Positions 22,995-26,685 of a DNA stretch of 26,685 nucleotides are shown one piece after another (within the stretch, counting starts at the first letter, position 1; every line of letters begins with the position of its first letter). This stretch comes from Saccoglossus kowalevskii (taxonomy: Eukaryota; Hemichordata; Enteropneusta; Harrimaniidae). The stretch lies in contig NW_003147272.1 in assembly GCF_000003605.2 (NCBI RefSeq), forward strand, positions 386,332 through 413,016, written 5' to 3'. The notes below the pieces were generated by a model. It ran no database searches, was not told where the DNA came from, and worked only from the letters and a program-made list of their open reading frames with translations. The position numbers and the translations under genes were made by a program.

Positions 22995-23236
22995 CAATCC
23001 CATGACGGTGCGCCAAGTCATGTGGAACACCTAATGCAATATATCAAATACACAGTGTATTACGATATGGGATACAAGCCGTGTTTATATAGTGATGAAA
23101 TACACATACCATCATCGTACCCCCCCCCCAAGGTTACCCATCTGCAGAGCTTCCTCGACAAAGAACAAGAAGCACAAAGTAGTATTTTGTTTGCAATGCG
23201 ATTGAACAGGATGAAACTGACAACAGAGCAAAACAA
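22995..23236 (+). CDS. candidate exon (internal or terminal), product unknown
   Basis: A clear acceptor (CTTGTTTTGTCAG, ending 22994) is followed by about 240 open bases that read plausibly as protein, for example HVEHLMQYIKYTVYYDMGYK and then LQSFLDKEQEAQSSILF, a possible helix. The stretch ends either at a donor-like GTGAAGT (from 23237) or at an in-frame TGA at 23238-23240 as a last exon. The start QQSHDGAPSH faintly recalls the QQDGAPxH motif around the second acidic residue of Tc1/mariner transposases, but an extra SH breaks it and the downstream sequence does not fit. A C10 run (23120-23129) codes for three prolines. It is the most protein-like stretch in the window, though still unproven. 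Confidence 0.25.
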
Positions 23237-23254
23237 GTGAAGTAATCAATTTTG

Positions 23255-23335
23255 CATTTCATTACATCACATTAAAACAGTGTTGCATTACATCACGTTA
23301 CATTACGTTCGTTATATTGTATTACATTACATTTT
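23255..23335. repeat. degenerate CATTA/TTACA simple repeat
   Basis: Repeated CATTACAT and TTACATTA units, including CATTACATCAC at 23260-23270 and 23286-23296 (26-base period). A decayed pentanucleotide-type satellite just downstream of the candidate exon. Confidence 0.75.
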
Positions 23336-26241
23336 TATTGTTATTGATCCTCTGAGTCTGCGTTCGGTGCGAGGAAAAAAATAATTTCGACTTGTTTCGA
23401 ATTAATGAAGCACGCCATAGTTCTGAACTGAAACAAATCATTGCGATTCTTGCAAACTAAGTTGAAAGTAGTGAGCAAAAATACAAGCAATCAAATCAGA
23501 AGCCGAAAAGATTGCAAGCGTTCGGAATCGGACGTATTAAAATATAAATGACTCGAAATGTAAAAGTGCATTATGTATTTTCCACAATCCGAGCAGATTC
23601 AAGCTATAAATTATTTCACATAATAATCTCAAACCAAAATAAGGCTATGTAAGAGCTTTTAGAGTAGTGCGGAATGTGCAAAGATTGGATTTCGTCGAAA
23701 ATGTATAAACATACACGAGTCGTGACCAATACAAGATGTGTTAAACTCATGTAGTCTTAAATTGTCAGTTGTTTCTCGCCAAGTGTTATATTATATCATT
23801 GTTTAGAGTACAGTTGATAGCACTACACGTTTTGAAATGGGTAATTTGGTGCGGCTTCTCTCGCTCAATACGCATGCAGTAAGTGTTACTAAGTTAGGTA
23901 GCATTTCAATTGCAGCATTTGCGTTAGAAAATTTCCGTAGAAGTGGCCACGCTTTATTTTAATTTATTTGGAACAACTGGTCATTAACTAATGTAACTGA
24001 ACAACAAACAACCTGACATCAATATGCTGAGCTGGAAACGATCGTTTATATAGAAATATACAAAACGGAACCTTGTATGGCTAATGCTTACAAAGACGAG
24101 ACTTCATTTCTATCATTGTCTGAATAGCATTTCTTGGGTCTCCCTGAGATGAACTCGGTCACAAAACAACGAATATGCCAAGAATCATGTCCTTGCTTCA
24201 ATATGTTTATGAACGATACCATAAAAGCACAACAAATTGATATTAATAGTAAATCGATCTGGATTCGGAAATAATTACTAAGACTTTGTTCTATAATCAT
24301 TTTCCGGCGTTGAAGGGAAAATGTCATTAGAGGAGTATTAAACTGTCTCGTCAGATAGCCACTGAATCAATGCACATATTCAATACGAAGTCTTTGAGAA
24401 GTCTACACAGAAAAAAAATCTTGTTTCACGGAAGGTAGTCTTCAGTTCAATGCTTGACGGGAATTTACGTAGGAAGAGAGTTCTAAGGTCTGGCTATAAT
24501 ATTGATAAGAGAGCTCGCCCCTTCAAACTAGTACGGAAACTCCTCTCATCAATTGTTCAGGCATTCTAGCCATATATAGTAATTATAAATACATTTTCAC
24601 CCTCATTGATTAGAATAAAATAAATGTCAGATTCCTGCCCCTAAATTATACAGCTTTTTGTCAATATTTTTACCCCTAACTGTAGCATTTCTCTGTGATT
24701 TTATCATTCATGCGCGCTCATCGATTATACGAAGTGTTGGAAACTCTTATTGTGTTGTCGGGTTTTAAGCCGTGTAGGCGAGAATCCATTCAGACCCGTG
24801 CTATTGACAAACAAGTCAAATTATACAGTTCAGTTCACCTCCCGTGCAATGTACAGCGTCAGAAACCGGTGAAAACAGGTTATATCTGGTCTGTCTGCGT
24901 TGTTTCCAAATACATACCACATAACATCCACTGCGTAGTACTAGACAAAAGTAGTGGCGACTGACTGTTAAATTGGCGTAAAGGTGATTTAAAGTCACAT
25001 ATCGCCTCGGGTTAGCTAATATAACACTGGGGTTTATCAAAACCATTCTCACAAAGGCCAATTTTCATTCCGTGCAATCCGATTCTATTTAATCAAAACA
25101 CTGCCAGAGCAGTTGATTGGATCCGTCTACTGGCAGCGGTGTTGTTTGAATTGAAGCTATCGTCAGACCATAACATTGTGGGTTTTAAGTTATAATCTTT
25201 ATCGAGCCGCATTACATAGAACAGAATTAGCGCATTGCTGTGCCATCACCTGGCTTAGGGGAACTGAAATCCACGCTTGTTGTATATGCCTTGGGAATGG
25301 AACACAACGCCTTGTTGTTATAACGCTAGATATCATGTTCCGAGTTTTTAATTGGTATGAGATTTCATTTTTGCCTGTGAAATGGTGATGCTGATGACGG
25401 GTTTCCCTGTAATATTGAGGCATCGAAGAAAACGGATTTGATATTTTGTTGGCAGCTGACTGTGTGTATACATTCACAAAGATAACCTCAACCACCCCCA
25501 CACATATGTCTATGAAATTGTCTATGTTCCGTTATGGCTTCTGTTGTATTTTACTCCCACGTGACTAGTAACAAATAATTAGTAACTGAGCGAGGATCGA
25601 TACTGTCTGTCTGATTTGACTGTGTGCAGAGTTTGATAAGAATAGTCATCTTTTTAATAAGTTCAATTATGGTCAAACATTTTGGGAAAAATATTAAATA
25701 ACCTTTAAAGCAATCTCTGGCCCAGTACAAACTTTACTTAAATGGCTTTTTAGTATTTGTTTTACTCCAGCATATTTCACTTCTTTTAGATGAACAACTA
25801 TATGCAATCTTACGATTGGAAATGAAAGGGAACTATTTTTTGAAGTATAGAATTTCGACTGTAAACACTCTTTGTTGTGGTTGTGGCATTCCTGTCGACA
25901 TATAGACATGTATTTGTAGTCTTTGATCGTTTCACTATTTTCATACACAGGGGATTCATTTGTGTAAAATCATCTGTCAATAGTTTTCATGGGTAGTGCA
26001 TAAATTGAAACTATACCACCCACATACACTTTACTCAGTTGTCATCAATTGTTCCCATGACAACGAAAAGTTTTGAGTAAGTCCCTGACTAACAACGAAT
26101 ATATCCTTGCCTGAATTTAGTCAATGTCCCCGGTAATCACAGTTTAGACAATGTTAACTTTACCCCACCACAGGCATATAATTATACGGAATATCTAAAC
26201 TTAAAACATGGCTGTACGTGAATTAGTGAAGCGAAGCAACA
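23336..26241. other. spacer with no supported gene
   Basis: Contains a weaker third match to repeat family 2 (23731-23760) and TTCTCTCGCTC at 23856-23866, an 11-base match to the foldback arm. An ATG frame at 24710-24964 (84 residues, MRAHRLYEVLETLIVLSG) looks moderately protein-like but has no recognised family. An E-box, CCACGTGAC, lies at 25557-25565. The remainder is AT-rich spacer. Confidence 0.45.
23731..23760 (+). repeat. possible dispersed repeat family 2, copy 3 (partial)
   Basis: ACAAGATGTGTTAAACTCAT followed by GTAGTCTTAA aligns to the second half of copy 2 (ACAGAAATGTTATTTGCT then GTAGTCTTAA) with small gaps. The diagnostic ATTGGGG block is missing, so membership is uncertain. 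Confidence 0.25.
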
Positions 26242-26495
26242 GAGTTTTAAAATATATTCAATTCCGTATTTTTACTACCAGATTCAATTTTTAATTTCTT
26301 TTCAACACATTGCACGCCCCTAAAAATTAACACTGATCACAAGTCAATAGTCCGTCAACAACATAATTTGTATGAGTTTTAAAATGTATACAGTTCCGTA
26401 TTTTTACTACCAGATTCAATTTTTAATTTCTTTTCAACACATTGCAAGCACCTAACATTGACTACCAGCCAATGGGCCGTCAGCAAATCAAACAA
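26242..26495 (+). repeat. tandem duplication of a 132-bp unit, about two copies
   Basis: Unit 1 starts with GAGTTTTAAAAT at 26242 and unit 2 with the same at 26374, giving a 132-base period. The stretch from TTCCGTATTTTTACTACC to CTTTTCAACACATTGCA is identical in both over more than 50 bases. The last 50 bases of each unit are diverged but alignable (CAATAGTCCGTCAACAA against CAATGGGCCGTCAGCAA). The patchy identity suggests an older duplication with a conserved or gene-converted core, or one edge of a larger minisatellite. No open frame. Confidence 0.9.
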
Positions 26496-26685
26496 GATGC
26501 CGGGAAATATCTAGGATGCAATAATATCAATCATCAACACCTTCAGGCAAATGTTTAGAATATTTCAATATTAACTAAGATTGAGTGTAAGTTGAGCTAT
26601 GTAAGCCAGCAACTGAGCAACGTGAGTCAGAGAAACGGAAGTAGGAAAAACACAACGCCCAATCAAAATCAAGTGTAACAAGACG
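26496..26685. other. spacer to the window edge
   Basis: No feature recognised; it does not continue the 132-bp repeat as a third clear copy. Confidence 0.5.

Noticed and set aside
22995-23030. Tc1/mariner transposase motif QQDGAPxH
   Set aside because: The motif is interrupted (QQSHDGAPSH) and the following residues do not match the family's WPPxSPDLNPIE region.
24710-24964. ATG-started 84-residue frame, plus strand
   Set aside because: No family recognised, the opposite strand is also largely open, and the length is within chance expectation.

Overview
The window looks like non-coding animal or other eukaryotic DNA. It is AT-rich (about 36% G+C by hand count of sample lines). Neither strand has a long open frame: the longest runs about 124 codons, which is what chance gives at this composition (I estimate roughly 0.5 such frames expected). 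There are no bacterial operons, ribosome-binding sites, rRNA, recognisable tRNA or CRISPR array. CpG is not visibly depleted in the lines I counted, which argues against a heavily methylated vertebrate genome and fits many invertebrates. I cannot name the species. The window is most likely intergenic or intronic.

The best-supported content is repeat structure. Two imperfect inverted repeats (about 7859-8097 and 10150-10575) have arms that match both within and between elements. Over 90 bases without a gap, 8001-8090 and 10481-10570 are about 67% identical. I read them as two old copies of one foldback, MITE-like family. A second, shorter dispersed repeat has two clear copies (2812-2852 and 17678-17716) and a weaker third (23731-23760). 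A 132-bp unit is tandemly duplicated at 26242-26495, and there is a diffuse CATTA-type simple repeat at 23255-23335.

The second layer is promoter-like motifs. An exact NRF1-type palindrome at 6077-6087 lies about 260 bp upstream of a good minus-strand splice donor at 5819, suggesting a non-coding first exon. A second cluster at 9592-9811 holds YY1-, ETS-, CRE-, CCAAT- and NRF1-like sites. The E-box CACGTG occurs 11 times where I would expect about 3, and seven of those are followed by A (CACGTGA).

Coding evidence is weak. A few open stretches bounded by plausible splice sites, or starting at ATG in locally G+C-richer DNA, are listed as low-confidence candidates (2497-2633 minus, 6286-6477 minus, 11463-11623 plus, 22197-22451 plus, 22995-23236 plus). 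I recognise none of their products. Everything else in the window looks like unremarkable AT-rich spacer.
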